Assembly: GCA_015657535.1 (NCBI GenBank) | Contig: JADHZB010001372.1 | Span: 1 to 64,000, forward strand | Direction of reading: 5' to 3' | Source of the DNA: Nephromyces sp. MM_2019 | Taxonomy: Eukaryota; Apicomplexa; Aconoidasida; Nephromycida | Length of the DNA: 64,000 bases | Part shown: positions 31,701 to 46,200 of the stretch, piece after piece | Layout: each line of letters begins with the position of its first letter | Position numbering within the stretch: position 1 is the first letter of the stretch | Notes under the pieces: generated by a model | Database searches by the model: none | The model's input: the letters and a program-made list of their open reading frames with translations, nothing else | Told to the model about the DNA's origin: nothing | Program-made: the position numbers and the translations under genes

Positions 31701-33993
31701 CTGCTATGCTAACCGTACTATAGGAAGTTACCTTCAGCGACTTTATACACTATTTTTGGGCCTCTCACTAGGCTTCATGGCACAACAGGTTTGAGGCCGC
31801 TTAATTTCTTTTACTCCGTAATATAACTCAGTCGACAAATATGGGCTTATGTACCGTAGAACTTGTAAGGAGCACGTGAAAATGATATTGATTAGCCGTG
31901 TTTGCGGAATCCACTTTTTCGAGTCCGAGAGCTTAACCCACTATTTTTAGGCGATTATCGAACAAATCGGTATACCCACCCGTTTAGTATGCAGCATAAA
32001 AGCTAAGAAATTGCAATGAAGCAGCCATAGTTCAATATATCGATATTTTCATGCTTTTGTTGAAAGCAGTCACATTTAAACTATTAACGGTCCTCTCTTT
32101 TTTTACAGGGGAAAGATATCGATACCATTCTTGCTGACTAAAATTTCTTCGGTGTTATTGAATGTGACGCTTCATTAAGGAAGCTCGGCCGAACGCATTT
32201 ATTCGCAAAAATGCAGTATCGGAGGAGAGTTAACGATGCATACGAATTGCGTGTACTGCCACGCTACGTATTGTGTAAGAGCACGGCAAATAAAGATAAA
32301 TAATACATCTCCCCCCCCGATGATTTCAAGATGAGGTGCGAAATCAATATGAAGAGTGACGGCGGCAACATTTTGTTGCTTTAAATTTACAGAGACTGAT
32401 AAATATGGATTCCTGTTGCAACTTTATTGTTTTTAAGTTTAGAAACAGTGTGCCCGGCTATACTGACATGGTATGCATAGCATCAACTTGGCTCCGTATA
32501 AGCTGGGACCACGTAAAACACCCGACAGCTCTCAACCTGAGGGAGTGTAACGTAGTCATATTGTATCTAATGTTGAAATTATGATGATGCTTTTGAAGAC
32601 CGAGCATGCAATCACCAGTAGCGACCCTCCGTGCTTTTTATATCAAACCAGACGATAGCATTCCAAATGTCTAAATTCGTATGTTTAAACGCCAACAAAA
32701 ATACAACGAAAGCTTTTGCACGTGCAAGCACACACACTTATCAATACAAGATGCACCGAATTGGTGACGCATTCTATCCCTGGAAATCCACATGCATATA
32801 GCCTTTACAACAGAGGGGACAATAGAAACATATAATGATACTCTAACATGCCAGATCTTGTAACCTATAAAAGTTCAGTTTGCACATAATAAGCGGGGTA
32901 AATTTGATAAAAGACTTATTTTGCTGTAAAATTAACAATCCTTTTATAGACAGAAACCATAGATGCCATCGCAAAGGCATGAACCTACTAAGTTAGGCAT
33001 CAATGAAACAAGCTTACAGCGTTAAGAGAGACTACTATGCACGCCCATGGATTCACTTCAAGATCTTCAGGTATAGCTAAAAAAATATGCAACAGATCAT
33101 TTTATATAGCAGATGTATTATGTGACTTTAAATAAAAAATCAACAGTGTGGAGAACATAAAATTCTGGGTATTTTCACAAGCTCTTCACTTAGAAGTGTT
33201 CGTTTAATATGAATTTTTTGTTGCTTTATATGGAAAGCCCCAGCTGAGTGCAAATTTTAACGCAGAAGAAGTGGGATTCGGCAGCAAGCAGGGAGCCCGT
33301 CGAGCGCCAGCATCATCGAAATTACAAGTGAGTTTTGCAATTTTCTCCATTTATAACTAGGTGAAGTGTTTTTGTATGTCAATGCATTAATTTTCTTGTT
33401 ATGCTACAAAAAAAATTCAAAGCTATATTGTTTCCGTGTCAACCAATTCTTCACCTGCCCAAGTTAAAAATCGTAGCATTATTGTATTCATGCAAGAAAT
33501 TTCCACATATTTGTATGTACGGAAACTTAGCGCGCTCTTTTAAGAGTTTTCTTGGAGTCCCGCTTCTCATAAAAAGATTTCCTCGAAATTGGTTCGCGAA
33601 TTTTTTTCGAGAGATGCTTTCAATGTATACGAGCCTCACGTAATAATTATAAACATCCATGAAATTTAGGACTTAAAATATTAACCATATAACAAGGCAT
33701 TTTGAATGCTCGCTATAATCGTAAACATTGACTTTCAGGAAGATGACGCTATCTTTTCGTAGCTTTAACACTTTTTACCTAGTATGGCAAATCCACTTCC
33801 AGAGCGATAGCTAAGGGCGTCACTAGCAGCCTAGTTTAGCAGTAAAATTATAGCACAAGAGTGCATTATAATTATAGAAAAACTTTCAACACAATAATTT
33901 ACAAAGGTAGCAGTTACTTTGATGACAGTTTGCGTTCTGGAATACTATAGCCAATACCACAAGGTACTAGCTTCCAACCCAAATAATTGCATA
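28714..33993. other. Convergent intergenic region; no gene recognised
   Basis: This lies between the 3' ends of aspartokinase (+) and HUS1 (-). The first 3 kb is T-rich on the plus strand, which creates Phe/Leu/Val/Cys-rich frames (29872-30885) without splice context or recognisable domains. A run of eight C follows TCT at 32311-32318. No RNA gene was recognised. Confidence 0.5.
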
Positions 33994-36900
33994 TCAATGA
34001 TAATCTGCCGCAGGATAAAAAATTGCTTGCATAGGCGATTTTTGCTGCGGGGCAGAGATGTCAATAAATGTGCGTTCAATCAGTGCTTCGCACACCCAAA
34101 CTTGCATGATGTGAAAAAGGGGGCGCAAGCATACTTGCTGTTTAGGCTATTACTAACCTGTAAAACAGCCTTCATCCGTATAGTGGAAAACTTTCTTTCT
34201 ACTTTTAATTCCTTTGGTGCGACTACAAAAAGAATTCATAATACCATGAACAAGTAGTGCATACAGAAAAGGAACTTATAGCTTCATTATGGTATTATAT
34301 CTCTAAACGAAGCTATGTGCCATCCATAAATAGTGGCATAGGCATAGACGAGCTGGTCCAAATTAATATAAAGAGATATGCAAAGCAATAGGAGTGAAGA
34401 TAAAAATATATGATGAGTTTATGATTCGATTGCTTCCTTCATCTAGAGCTCAATAACCAGACTGCTGAGCGGCGATAATTTTAGACTTGGATAATAATTA
34501 TCGCCGCGAGACTTAGTTCCTATAATTAGTTAATCTTGCCATCTCTATCCCTCGAAAATTTATCTTTGAAATATGCAGAAAATTTTTTGTAGGCCTTATC
34601 TAGCAAATTTCATGACAAACAAAGGCAAGATAAGGCTATATAATCTCAAACGTGATTGGCCCTGACTAACACAGTCGGTGATGATCTTTCAATACGCAGC
34701 TCCGAAAAAACAAGTCCAAAGCACAGATTTGAGATGCTCGCAGACTGTAAATGAACTCCAGAAAAGAAGAGTTATGGATTTCAGCCAGTTATAATGAACA
34801 CCTTCATTATACTGCTTTCGGAAATATACTGCAAATAGGTTCATGTCTTAGTTGCTTGAGCTTGTAATACCTAGTCATCTATAACTCAATTTTGATTATT
34901 TCTTAAGGAAAGCATACAAAAATCCGGCCTGTTTGATCTTGAAATATTCAAGGACTCCGTAAAAAACACAATCTTTGTGAGAAAATCGTGGTTATTACAT
35001 AAAAAAAATTAACCAGAAAGGCTACAGTTCAAAATGAAGGCCCTTAAGGTAAGCAGAAAACCGGGTTACTGTGAAGTTATAGCTAGTCTTCATAAAAAGA
35101 ATTAAGCAAAAACTATCCGAGTAGGAAATAACACACTAGAACATGCCGTATCAGAAACCTCAACTTCTGAGACTATAAAATATGCGAAACCAAGTGAATA
35201 CTTTTATAGACACCAGGCAAAAACCTTCACATTTGAAGCTTCATAACAAAACTGCCAGGTTGTAGCTGTCTATGATGCAGGATTGACATGAAGTGACTAA
35301 ACAAAATCTGAAATAACTTATTAACGCACCTTGTTGCAGAAATAGTGAGCACTTGCGGTACTGGGTATTCACAAGAACCAGATCAGAATCTGCTTGGAGA
35401 TATAACACCAATTTTATATGAACTGTGAGTATTAAGCAGCCTAAAATGTGCTATCCAGTGCATTATGGTCAAGTCTTTAGGCTTGATAATAAGACCAAAG
35501 AGAAATAATGAACTAGTTAAGGAATAAAATCATAAAACAGTTAAGAGGCCGTTAGCGAGCCTTTGGCCGGAATTATAGAATAGCGAAGCAGCCTAAAAAA
35601 GAATGAGCTGAATTTCGTTCAACTCTCTGTGCCACTAAAATTTTCCCCCAAATTCACTTGTGTGTCAGACAGATAAAGTCACTACTTTCGTTGCTTAAAC
35701 AAGGTGATTCACCAGCTGCCTAGACAGAAAAACGACGGAAATCAGCACAGAAACGCAAGAGTTTTAACTTAGTGGGAGAACAAAATTGGCAATCCACCAA
35801 AAAAAGCAAATTAAAACTCTGCTGAAAACTCTGTTGAAAGCTTTAGTGAAGGATCTAGTCCAATTGATTGATAGTGCTTCTATAAACCTATACTTCACAC
35901 ACTGAATTCAGTTAGAAAGTATTAGACCTATGACTTGAATGGAATAGTTTTGTGTTTGCTTCTTTAGAAATTTCGCTCTTTTTTATATAAATCCTCAAAA
36001 TGCCGCTAGAAGCAATTGGTTAAAATAGTAAAAATTTCTAGTCATCTTAAACGCGCAAGCATTAATAAATTATCAATACCAGCGGAAAAATTCAATTAGA
36101 GTATATAAAAAATAAAAGCTTTGAAAAGTGACTGGAAGATGTGTTCGTAAAGGGAAAAATTTTCAAAACATTTTTTTCTGAGTTCAACTAGCCCAAATTC
36201 GTCAACTCATAAATTCCAGACATAATTTTTTGACTATAATCATATGATACTGTTTCTTGACACGCTTAAAACCACAGTTTTTCATAAAAGACTCCCATAT
36301 ATAAAGAGTGCAAAATAAGCATTCATTCTACCTTAAGAATGCTTTGAAGCGTTTGAAAAAATCCCCTTGAGATAGACACAATTCAACAACTCTCTTGCAT
36401 ATACACGCATACATATGTTGAAGACTAAAGACTTTTTCTAACCAGTCGATATACAAAGACCACAAAACGATGACGGATTCAATTTTTCATCCATTCTAGT
36501 TAGCTCAATGCTGATTCTGTCCGAGCCTAAAAAATAAGTAATTTCAGGAAATTTCTTTCCCCTTGATGACACGAGGTTACGCTCTTTAATGGATCTACTA
36601 GAAGTACCAAAAGAGATTAAAAATAAGAGAGGAGTTACTAAAATCCAAGATCAGCCGTCAAAAAGCAAGTAAACACATACACACACAGAAACATAATTAT
36701 AGCTACCTCTGCATAAATGCTATTAATTTTATGCTACGTTCATTACTATTATTAAAGCTCACAAAGAGACACAAACTAAGCCCTGAAAGTCCTCTGAAAA
36801 AAGTAGATAGTGGCCAAATCACAATATTCAGGAGATTACGTATTGTATTGCGGGCATGCGAAAGTATAGCTGCTTACAGATCTAGGCATAAAGCATTCTT

Positions 36901-39900
36901 ATGCAGTATCCCGCAGGGATTTTTTTGCATAAACAACGGAGTAGTTAACAGCTTAATGCCTTCCAACTTCTTTTAGCATTCTAAAGAGCCTTGAACCATC
37001 CTTTTTTGCAAGACAAAAAATACTCTTTTATTTTTAAAAAGTCACATTCGTTAGGGTAGTTCTTACTATTTTTTGAAGCAACTCCAATCAATTTCACAAC
37101 CAAAAAAAATGTTTACTTCGAATTCATGCATGCTAAAGCAAGCAGTAAAAGCTGGGGTTTTTAAGTTAATAAAAGCAGTTTCTGACAAAGTACAAACATT
37201 TTCTACAAAAAAGGATCCAGTTTTAATACCAATGACGGTAGAACCCATATAAGGGTAGGTAAATGCTCTAAAAAGAATTAAATTACCACTTCATACTTGA
37301 CTTAAACGTATAAATTAATTACATCGCTATCCCCCTCAAAAGACATACTAAAACTCCTGAAAACTCCAATCAAGTTATGCAACAATTATTATCAGTAATT
37401 AAAACTGATGCAACCGTACTCACCTATCTTCTTCATCTGCGATAATATATTTAGAAGCCGCTTTACAGGAGGTAGCTCAACGTTCCACTTAGCAGCAAAA
37501 GAGGATAAGAGAGATATATATATATTAAATTATATCAAGGGAGGCAAAACAAGGAAAATTAGCTTTTGAGAGTAACTCCTAACAAAAAAATGATTGCAGT
37601 AAAAGTTAAAAATGCCTTGGCTCGTAAAGGAGTAATTTGCTCTTCAATAGTGAGGATGAATTTTCTATAAAACTGCTTCGTTATAAAAAACTCATAAAAC
37701 CCTCTTTCATGCTATAAAGATGCTAGGAGGAATATCAAGCGAAGGTACAGACCCCACAACATTTTGTAAGGTATCCTTGCATGAAAATAGTATAGAGCTA
37801 TAAGCGGAAGTAAACATTTGCTAAATCCAGATATATATAAGAGATATGAATAAGCACACACTTCCTGCCATGCTTTCATACCCGCATGCTATAGGAAATA
37901 GAGAGAAACTGCAATAAGCAAGTGTGTGCACATTGAATTGAGCTATATAGTTTTTTTACGCATAGCACATAGATGCGTTCAACACATACACTGGTAATTT
38001 TCTCTTTACTTGCAACAGGTGTACTCACATTATTCCTAGCAAAAAAACTAACGAACAAATACAAGCTCTTCTTTTTATATATGCAAAGTGCAGAGTGCGC
38101 ACAGCATAGACTCGGTATCAGCATTGTTTGATTAAAGCCATCAAAGTGAAACTCGAATGTTCTTCTCGTCTCTACTTTTTCGCAGGAAATACATTATATT
38201 AGTCTTTTTTTTTGGTAAAATGAAAGTAAATAGCAGAAATTCTTAAATACTTACTGAATTCTCTCTTTTTCAGCCCTTATATCCTCTATTCCGTATATCC
38301 TCTATTAATAAACTTGGCTTTCAATGAAATTTATACTCAAGCTAAAACTTGTAAAATTGTAGATACACTCGTCTTGCAAAAACCTAGTTGAAGTTTGACT
38401 TTATATGGCATGGATAAACGAAAATAGAAGCTTTAAAAGTATTTTTAAAGAAATATTCGGGGCATCTTTAATAACCAATAAGTCGATACCCCATTTCCGG
38501 CAATAGAATCTACTAAGAATTAAAAAAAAACAACTGGAGCTTTCTGCCTTCCTATTTTTCTAGTTTCTACAAAAACTTCCGCGAAAAATTACGCCATGGG
38601 GTTCAGTCATTGATGAAGATTCTTCATGGCAAGAAAAATCAAAACAAATTCCAGTCTGTACACATTGAAAGACTAGCCAGGCATTTTGGCTAGAGCAGAA
38701 TTCCCCAGCAAACGCAAACCAAGAAGATGGTATTAGTTATTTCGATTGTATCTATCAAGCAGCAAAAATTGAGCTCCCTAGGTAACTTACCTCACAAACC
38801 GGTATTTCCGGTGTAGCTGCTTCATCGAATGATTCACCCAGAAGCTGCTGAACTGGGCAAACCTGCACTCACAGAAACAAAAAAAAATTTTACTCACTTG
38901 CACCCCATCATGATCCAACGTGCTATTACAAGCAGCACAGAACTAAAGACACATCAAGTTTACTTGGCTCGGATGCGAACCAGGAATTTTAGGGATTTAA
39001 ATTAACTTTTTGAGGAAGCATGATAAATTATATTTCATATCAATGGCGAGACAGTAAAGCATACGCACACAAATATTTTGGCAAACCACGGAAACCTTAA
39101 GTTTTCAAGGAAAAAAATTTCATTCTTCGGCATTGCTTTTCAATGTTACAAACATGTAGTCATGACCTCAAAGTGAAAACTTCAGCTACAAGGCAAAGAA
39201 TTATATAGGTTATACGAAGCTTATCTACTAGCTTTATCAATAATACATGTAAAATACGAATAGCTACTCAGAATTTACCTGGGTAATTGATATATTGTCC
39301 AAAAGAGGATCAGTGAACTCAAACGATAGCATGGCTTGAGAGTCACGCCTAAAAAAACAGATGAAAGAGACAAAGAGAGAGCGGAAGTTTTATAATAATA
39401 AAATGCTCGTTTCTTTCAAGTTTAATATGATAGTTCATTGAAATGCAAACACATATGAAAGAAAAACATCAATTTTGTCTAAATAACGAAAAAGCTCATT
39501 AAAAAAACTACGTCCATCTATAGACACTTAACAAAATTACGCCCAAATATCATGCAAGGGCAAGAATTTGCTTGAACGAGAGTTCCGAGGGTATTTCTTC
39601 GCCTTGGAAGGCTGTCAGAGAGGCTCTTCAACTTTTCAGCAGCACCAATGACATGAATGAAGAGTTTGAGCTGCAATCTACTTTATACATGCATTGCAAA
39701 AAAATCTTTATACAAGGCATTTTCTGAGTTGAGGCACTAAAACTTTACAAGTCGGGAGATTATAAAGCCAGAATGTTTTTGTTTATTCCTCAGAATATAG
39801 TTTCTCAGCTTTTTTCGGCGAAGAATTGGGTGTACGCACACCTCCTTTTGATGCTCATGCTTTGCTTCTTTCACTGTACTAAATTCTGCAGCAAAAAACT

Positions 39901-42297
39901 TCTTCTGACCATAAAGCGGACGAACAGTATTTACTGCAGGAACTTAAAAAGAATTTCTTGCCACGCTTTTATCGATTAGAAAACGACAATTTTATCTCAG
40001 CAAGCATTGTGAGAATACCAGATATTGTGCTTTCTCCATTCCTGTTTAGGCAGCTAGCGGACTAGCAGCTTAATTCAAAGAATAGCAAAAGAGCGGAATT
40101 TCTGGCTTTCATCGATATGATAGGTAAAGGCACTGCGGTAACTCACTAAAATTAAGAATTGCGGCATGCAATACGGAATTTTTTTACAAATTACTATCCT
40201 AAAAATATTCCCAAGATGTAGAAAAGAAAAGTGCATATTTCATGCGATAATTTTTTAAGCAAAAAACCAGCATTTGCATCTCTTAAGATATGAAATGACT
40301 CACTTTGACAGTTTCACAGAAATTTTTTCGCATTGCACGCCACATCTTAGAGCATCGAAGAAATTACTCATCTGCACGGTCAGTCCAATCATATTTTCCC
40401 TTTTACTCTCAAGTATAAAGCCATCATGAAAGATATCCTTCTGAAGTTTGAAAAGCAGGCAGAAGCTAATAAATTAAAAATTAATGCTTTATCGTATAAA
40501 AAGTATAATATTTAAAAAAGTTTCACTCAATAATTATAGTACGCAGCAAAGAGAGGCAATATCCTACTGAAAAAGATTAGCAAGCTGCTGGTAAGAAATA
40601 ACATAACTGTAATGGAAAGCCTCATTATACATCCAAAAAAGAGGATTTATGATAGAGACTAAAAGCAGTAGGGTTCGAAAAAAACACTAGCTAGCGGGAA
40701 AAAATGAAATGATTATTCATCTTAGATGATAAGCACCTTTTAGCTGGAAGAAGTATCACACACTACTGAGTTCACTCAGTACAAACACAAGTATAAAATC
40801 AAGAGACTGGACGTGCAAGAAAAATATAAAAGCATTCAACATGCAATTTATTAGAGGCTTATCCCCACATAACACAGCTACAAATAAAGTCCTTTGCTTT
40901 CGAACGAGCATAATCACGCTAGTTCCCACTCATTAGTACTATATCATATATGTTTGTATCATCTTTTTTAATGATAAAACTCCAGCTTATTCCAGTGGGA
41001 AGAAATACTAAAGTAAAGCAAAACTTTAAAAATTTCTCAGTTCTTAATTCCAGAGTTCTGGAAGAAATTAGATGATTTTTCCGGCAAGCTCCTGCTTACC
41101 CCCTTAAATATCCTAGTATTTCATACTTAACAATTTTTTGATTAGTTATAAAGCAAGAAATAGCACCGATGAATTACGCTAGAATAAAAAGAATGCTTGT
41201 AAGTATCCAGAGTGCGTACAAACACACCTATTCGACTTCAGAAAAAGCCAATTTACGAAATCACAGACTACTTCGACGGCGAAGAGCACCATACAAGGAA
41301 AAAAATCAAAAATTTGGTCAATTCATGTCATGCACTCAAAATCTTAAAACTTAAGCACTTCGCAGGTTAAGGGTTCTGTGAATTCAAGATTGGCATACCG
41401 TGTCAAACTCAGCGTAGGCTTCAACTAGATCAGAATTTCTCACACTTAAATATACTTTTGGCCTCGTCAATTTTATAAAACTTTGAGGATTAGCAGTTTG
41501 CTTGCCTGATTTACTAAATCTTGATAAAGCCAACAGCACCCCTAAAAAAAGTAAATATAATTCTAAGTCTTCAGAGCAGTGAAATTTTACTACGCTTTAT
41601 AATTTTTGATCGTGTATCACAGCACCAAAATCTTCACCGATTACTTTTGCTAATTACTTTTGCGCATGAAAGCTTCTAGAAGATTGCAAAAAGGAAGTAG
41701 GCAAAGTTTCACTCCATTACCACAACACAATGCAACCTGGCGAACCTAAATGATGATCATGGAATAAGCAGATATTCCGAGGTGAGCATTTAAACACATT
41801 TATGACTTTAACTTTGAATTAGTACAATTCAGGGAGATAAGAGCAGTATATATACTCCTTGGGTAAAATCAAACTACGTGAGACACAGGAATTTCCACTG
41901 TTACTACCGACTCATCAATGAGCTGCGATGCCTCATGCCTACTCATACTGCGAATAACGCCTTGCATACATTTTTTTCATTGTACTTGCTTTAGTGACGC
42001 CCAATAAATTCCTAATGATAGAGAAGCTTGCATATTTATAGCTAATAACAAGAAAAGATGCAGAGATGCCGAAAAATCAGTTACAAAGTACCGCTAGATG
42101 CAAAAATCCATCGTAATATTCGCTGGCTTACCTAAAAAACTTTGCACAGTTTCCTTTCTAAAGAATGCACGGAAACGCATCTTCGGTGATCAGAAGTTTC
42201 AGCAAAAGAGCGTTCAGTTACAAAGCAGTACCATGGAAGTCAGGACCCCTGGCTAGAGGGATTAGTCCTCTAATGAGCTCTTGGCACTTGAACTGCC
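33994..42297 (-). CDS. HUS1: HUS1-like subunit of the 9-1-1 DNA-damage checkpoint clamp; first exon not found
   Basis: There are eleven minus-strand exons: 42297-42232, 41541-41399, 40440-40304, 39348-39278, 38852-38791, 37487-37424, 36526-36455, 35422-35330, 34744-34696, 34222-34158, 34100-33994 (TGA). Every junction is phase-consistent, giving about 309 residues plus a short missing start exon; human HUS1 has 280. It aligns by eye along its length. FKCQELIRG matches the N-terminal MKFRAKIVDG, then follow FIKLTRPKVYLSVRN, the KDIFHDGFILES strand with GLTVQMSNFFDALR (human LELTSENLSRALK), KRDSQAMLSFEF, ELPPVKRLLNILSQMKKI (human YLPVLKTMKSVVEKMKNI), DSDLVLVNTQYR, CEHLKSVLWTCFFG, and ending with MQAIFYPA (human LQYFIPA). 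HUS1 forms a PCNA-like ring with RAD9 and RAD1 that activates ATR signalling. The exon at 34222 adds a lineage insertion. The end of exon 36526 has alternative donors. The exon starting 34100 has a weak acceptor (CAAG). Confidence 0.82.
34469..34507. repeat. Perfect 12-bp inverted repeat (hairpin) in HUS1 intron
   Basis: gcggcgataatt (34469-34480) faces aattatcgccgc (34496-34507) across a 15-nt loop. It is GC-richer than its surroundings and lies between the HUS1 exons ending 34696 and starting 34222. Confidence 0.9.
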
Positions 42298-43299
42298 CTA
42301 AAAAAATTTATTTTTCTAGTTGCTGAAACCGCATTTATTGCATGGCAGTGATTCAAAGCCTTTGTAAGCGGTGAGTTTATTAAAAAATAAAACGCGGCCG
42401 AAAAAAAAAAGTAGTAAATCCAAAATTATAGAGAGAAGCGGCATGTTTTTACATTAGTTTTAGCAAGAGGTGTAGAGGAAGATTCTTTCCAGCGTGTATA
42501 AGAAAATCAGAATATTCTTATCTTCCTGTATAGTCACAGAACCTTAAAACCTTAACTTCATGGTACTACTAAAGATATTCTTTTTTTACCAGCAAAGAAA
42601 AATGTCAATATTCATGATTTTATTCAACATATAACTAATATTTTGCAAAAAGAAATGTGTCTCGTCGTTTTTAGTAATATAAATTTCTTTAATTTTCGCA
42701 AGACGCTAATTTTTAGAACGCAAAGAAAAGCACAAATGATATGGATTTTCATGATAGTTGAGGCCACCGAAGCGGCGTAACTCATCTCAAATGCTAGTGT
42801 GAGGTTACGCAATAGTATGCAGAGTTCGCAGCGAGAGCTTTCAAAAGCATATGGCATCAGGATGGTAAACGAAAACAATCAAACCGGTAAAAAAAATTGA
42901 TTGTTCTACGAACCATTGTACTATGTGTTGCGGCTTTTTTAATTATTTTACATGGAATGAAACAATTTTATTTTTTGAAAAGTTATCTAGCTACTATTAG
43001 TTGCTTTATTACAATGCCACAAAAACACTTGAAGACTTTGAAAAGCTTAAATTACAAGCCAAATTGCCGGCAAAACTATAACGAGTAGCTGTTAATTCCT
43101 GCGGAGACATTAATATGAGAAATATTTTTGGTGGCAAGGCGTCCCCTTTATTATCTTAAAGCAGGGAGAGCAATTCCTTTGGGTAAATTATTAAAATATG
43201 CAATATATGTGCTGTGTGCAAATGCAATATACAAAAAATTACGCTTAATAGTGTGTCAACCCATAAAATATTAAAAGAAAATTTGGGTGAGGTAGTTAC

Positions 43300-46200
43300 A
43301 TGGAAGTACTCCCAGTCAGGACAATAAAGCTCAGTGACTCTATCAAGTAACAAATAAAGAAAACAGTGGTCCATATCCGTGGTAAATACCCGGGTACCAA
43401 CATCATTTTCAAAGTAAGGTGCCTAATACCACAGATATTTCTTGGGCAGGAAAAAGCGTGTCACACTTCTCATCGATATCAGAATTTTTATAACCATTCA
43501 AGCATCCAACGGCATGACATACGGTTAAACTAGCTCGTTAAAGATATGCAGTAAACATCGAGCAAGCTAGCTGCCGCTGGTAACCAGATGGCTTGGCCTA
43601 CAAAAAAAACATCGGCACAACAATTGCAAGTAACATTAGCAGCATTGGAACTTCAAACGAAGAATTCGCACCTCACCTAAGCAAACTAAAGGCTCAAAAA
43701 AACTCCTTTCTGAAAGGTAGCAGCCTGTTAGCATTCTGCATCATTTTAGCGAACTCATTACCTGATTAAATCGCACACTTAAAAACTGTTAAATTACTTT
43801 AGAGATGAGGCTTCAAATGAAAAGCGAAGTTAACTCTCTATGAAAAAGCATAGCCCACCCCTCATTTTAGCGGCTTTTATATAGCGAAACAGACACGAAA
43901 GTCAGCGGAAATTTTGAATCTAGGTTATGTCATACACAGGGTGCCTTAAAGTGAATCATAAATTTTGAAGATCTCCAAAGTAAGGTTGTGAGGGCTCACT
44001 GTAGTTTGGCATCCATATCCTTTATGCGTGATCTAAGCGCTTACTAATGGTTGGGATCAAGTGCACCAAAAGAGAAGAAAAGATGCCTTTTGAGAACATT
44101 GGAACTAATTTATAAAATCGCTTTAAACTTAATATTAAAAACGGGTTATTATTTGGGATAGCAGCTACTATTATCGTATGAAGCAGCCATGACGTGGACT
44201 ACACAAAAAACTGATATTTCCTTTTCTACATAGCCCTTAAAGTAAAGTCTAGCACACATGAGTCTTCATGATACCAAGTAGTTTATACAATACGAAAGAA
44301 TCAGAAAATTCGTCCAGAAAAGTTGGACCAAAATGGAACAAGTAAAAACACACGAAATCATGAGCCTGTGCAAACGAATAAAGCTCAAAGAATTTCCCAA
44401 AGAAGGGCTTGATCATCTGAAATGAAGCTGCTTACTAAGCGTAACATGTAATGATGTATTTTACAGTGTCATACGCTTGGGAGTGACGATAATATCTACG
44501 TAGTGCCAAGAAGGATACTAGAATAATTTCTCCTATATCCTCTGTACAAAGTTCTCTAATAATTCTATACTTTCATTAACGTACATTTGCAGCATACCCT
44601 GGAGGGTTCACGCCAAAGGTCATCATTAAAAATGTACTGAACTTCTCAAAAGAAATAATTTCGCCGACTCCAGTTTTTACAGATGTTTTGCTTTGCTGCT
44701 GAAAATCCAGCGATAAATTAGGCCTTCTCCAATCATTACCAGCTAGAATATCACAATTGATGTAGAGAAACAACAAGGTACTAACATTTTTTTTATACAT
44801 CAAAATTTCCGATACCGCACTAAACCTGGAACGCAGTAGCTGAGTTCCATGCACTTATACAACGCCTGTATGCAGAGGGAAATGAAATTAATAACAACTT
44901 AATGAGCACACAGAATCTTCTTTTGGCAAGAAATTAAAAGGGGCTTCAAAATGAGGTATTCCCCGGCAAGCTTCCAAGTACTAAGCAACAGAATAAGAAG
45001 CTGGGGCGCTGCTTCTGCTTTGTCATAATTCACCAAGAGTGCTAGTATGTACTCATGAAGAAATGATTCGCTTTGATTGATTACTAATTGCTTTGTGATT
45101 ATGCCGTGGGCTTAAGGATTTTTGAAAACTATTAAAAGACAGTGTGAAGAACATAAGTACTTGGAAATATTCTCTGGCTTTTGCCATCAAATAACTGTGC
45201 TTAGGCAAGTTAATTTGCACGAAAGCAACTTTGACTCATCAGAATGTCACGAGCAGCAATATTTTTTCGACACGATGAGAATCTTCCCACAGTTGTTCCG
45301 GTGCATACCTTCCCTCTTGGGTTCATCATCTAAAAAACTGTTTTCTGTTCTTATAATATTGCTCACAGGTTTATTCGTTGTAATGTAACTTTAGGTTTAC
45401 AAAGCTAATTTGCGGACCAACATATACAGTTAGTGGTAACGCTTGAACTCAGCGTAGATCACGCAGTAAAACAGGTTTAAATCGGGAAGTATAGGCCGAT
45501 CCAGTACATTCGTGTATGTATCATTTACATCAGAATATTGCAACACACTTTCAAAGGCAGGCTTTAATTAGAATTAGCAGTAAATTTTACAATCTTGTAC
45601 TTTTAAAGTCATCATAAAGTTGCTAAACGCTGCTTGAACAGAATTAACGCTCATTTTGAGCCGCAGCACAAGCCTGAATATTTCTGCTTCTGTTAGACTT
45701 AGGTGGTCACACAATGCACATATTTTTTGAAGTAACGGAGGGCTAAGCTGCTTTAATGTAGCTTTGTAGTGTGCGTCGTGCGCAAATTTTGTGATCGTAA
45801 TACCATGCTACACAAAAATCATACACGTAAACCTTAAAAAAAAAAAAAATCCTGCCATTATAAACAAAATATTAATCGGAATTATACAATTGGATGCATC
45901 ATGCTGTCTTACAGCCTTAGGACTGGAACTATAAATATACACTGCTGCGGTGGAGGCTTGCTGCACCATAAAATACAGTGTGTTCTAAGATGGGCGCAAA
46001 AAGCTCAAGTATCTTTGTTCAGATGGATACTACGACTATACCTACCATCTATGAACCGAAGCTAAAGACATTGCTCTTTGAGATACACACCATTTATTCG
46101 TCAGAAAAATTGAAAGCTTCTGCAGATTTTCAAAAAACGCGATAGACCAGCTGCGCACACTAAAATAGGCATCTTGTACTATCTATTCAAGCCTAAAATA

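Noticed and set aside
37066..37248. 60-codon minus frame inside the HUS1 region
   Set aside because: Does not align to HUS1 and is not needed for phase; treated as intron.
39546..39666. Candidate minus-strand exon reading LKLFIHVIGAAEKLKSL
   Set aside because: It would break the direct phase-2 join of HUS1 exons 40304 and 39348, which aligns contiguously with human HUS1.
33994..42297. RAD9 or RAD1 rather than HUS1
   Set aside because: All share the clamp fold, but segment order and spacing, including the LPPVKRLLNILSQMKKI helix and the C-terminal YPA, fit HUS1 best.
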